From Ignavibacteriota bacterium (GTDB lineage Bacteria; Bacteroidota; Ignavibacteria; Tepidaquicellales; Tepidaquicellaceae), in contig JACREY010000022.1 in NCBI GenBank assembly GCA_016218085.1, positions 83,832-147,831 of the forward strand: a stretch of DNA of 64,000 nucleotides, read 5' to 3'. Positions within the stretch are counted from its first letter, which is position 1; every line of letters begins with the position of its first letter. The notes beneath the pieces are model-generated. The model was not told the origin of the DNA and ran no database searches. It worked only from the letters and a program-made list of their open reading frames with translations. The position numbers and the translations under genes are program-made. This document shows, piece after piece, positions 63,843 through 64,000 of the stretch.

Positions 63843-64000
63843 TATCTGTTTCGTCTCCTATCCATTTTACATCTTCGATTGGAAGATTTGATTCTACTAT
63901 CGGAGTGTTATCCAGTTTAAAGCAATTTGAGGTTTCATCAATCGAGCTTTCAGTATAATAACCCGGAAAATATCCAAATAAATGATAGGAATTTGTGCTG
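63820..64000 (-). pseudogene. Upstream fragment of the same T9SS protein, shifted frame
   Basis: The minus-strand frame from 63999 is open for 59 codons (STNSYHLFGYFPGYYTESS and onward to ETDIAFNFFS) and ends in TAA at 63820-63822. Together with the 63429-63842 fragment this looks like one gene broken by a +1 shift between 63823 and 63842. The 5' part lies outside the window. Assembly error cannot be excluded. Confidence 0.6.

Overview
The window is a stretch of AT-rich bacterial chromosome from a Gram-negative, outer-membrane-bearing member of the Bacteroidota/Chlorobiota/Ignavibacteriota group. The evidence is the type IX secretion (T9SS) C-terminal sorting domains with the NYPNPFNP motif, lipid A genes (LpxB, LpxK, LpxL-like), a TonB-receptor-like barrel, lipoproteins with LolCD-type export, mostly weak or absent Shine-Dalgarno sequences, frequent TTG starts, and Ignavibacteria-like house style (DUF2723, YfhO and GT9 proteins). 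Species assignment is inference. Most of the window is core genome. No CRISPR array, prophage, integrase or transposase was seen.

Layout. 1-1861: a partial secreted protein and a lipoprotein of unknown function. 2044-8279: a ParB/sulfiredoxin-fold protein, a LolC/E-LolD pair, then pstB, phoU and a TonB-receptor-like barrel whose start overlaps the phoU stop. 8350-15985 (minus): an envelope-glycan operon (DUF2723 glycosyltransferase candidate, a GT2-methyltransferase fusion, a YfhO protein, a GT9 enzyme). 16062-19092 (minus): trigger factor, ClpP and a CorA-like channel. 19257-20280: a long pentapeptide-repeat protein and tRNA-Arg(TCT). 20551-28866: a GH2-fold protein that has apparently lost both catalytic glutamates and carries a C-terminal membrane domain, then SMC, a HAD phosphatase, an ICMT-like methyltransferase and an outer-membrane barrel. 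28993-36153: a tightly overlapping run lpxB-lpxK-C26 amidotransferase-DUF4292 lipoprotein-EnvC-like protein-GT2-ribD-ribE. 36143-38071 (minus): a GT9 enzyme and an LpxL-like acyltransferase whose 5' end is out of frame at a 9-nt homopolymer. 38188-45454 (minus): a YCF48-repeat T9SS protein, miaB, dxs, xseB, xseA, tRNA-Asn(GTT). 45568-49000: truA, a duplicated-domain lipoprotein, a membrane protein and two paralogous small lipoproteins. 49210-58856: secD, secF, a STAS protein, purA, a four-helix-bundle (bS23-like) gene in a repeat-flanked slot, doxX, mnmA, a zinc-ribbon protein, an MlaF-type ATPase, murI, pyrE. 59179-63341: a carboxyltransferase operon with the parts list of a Wood-Werkman-type transcarboxylase (5S-like, 12S-like, small accessory, biotin carrier). 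63429-64000: a T9SS protein running off the window edge and split by a frameshift.

The most useful leads are the pseudo-glycosidase with a membrane tail, the transcarboxylase-like operon, the homopolymer frameshift in the lipid A acyltransferase, the duplicated HExxE-containing lipoprotein, and a set of dispersed GAATTC-rich intergenic repeats that reach into gene ends and supply stop codons.
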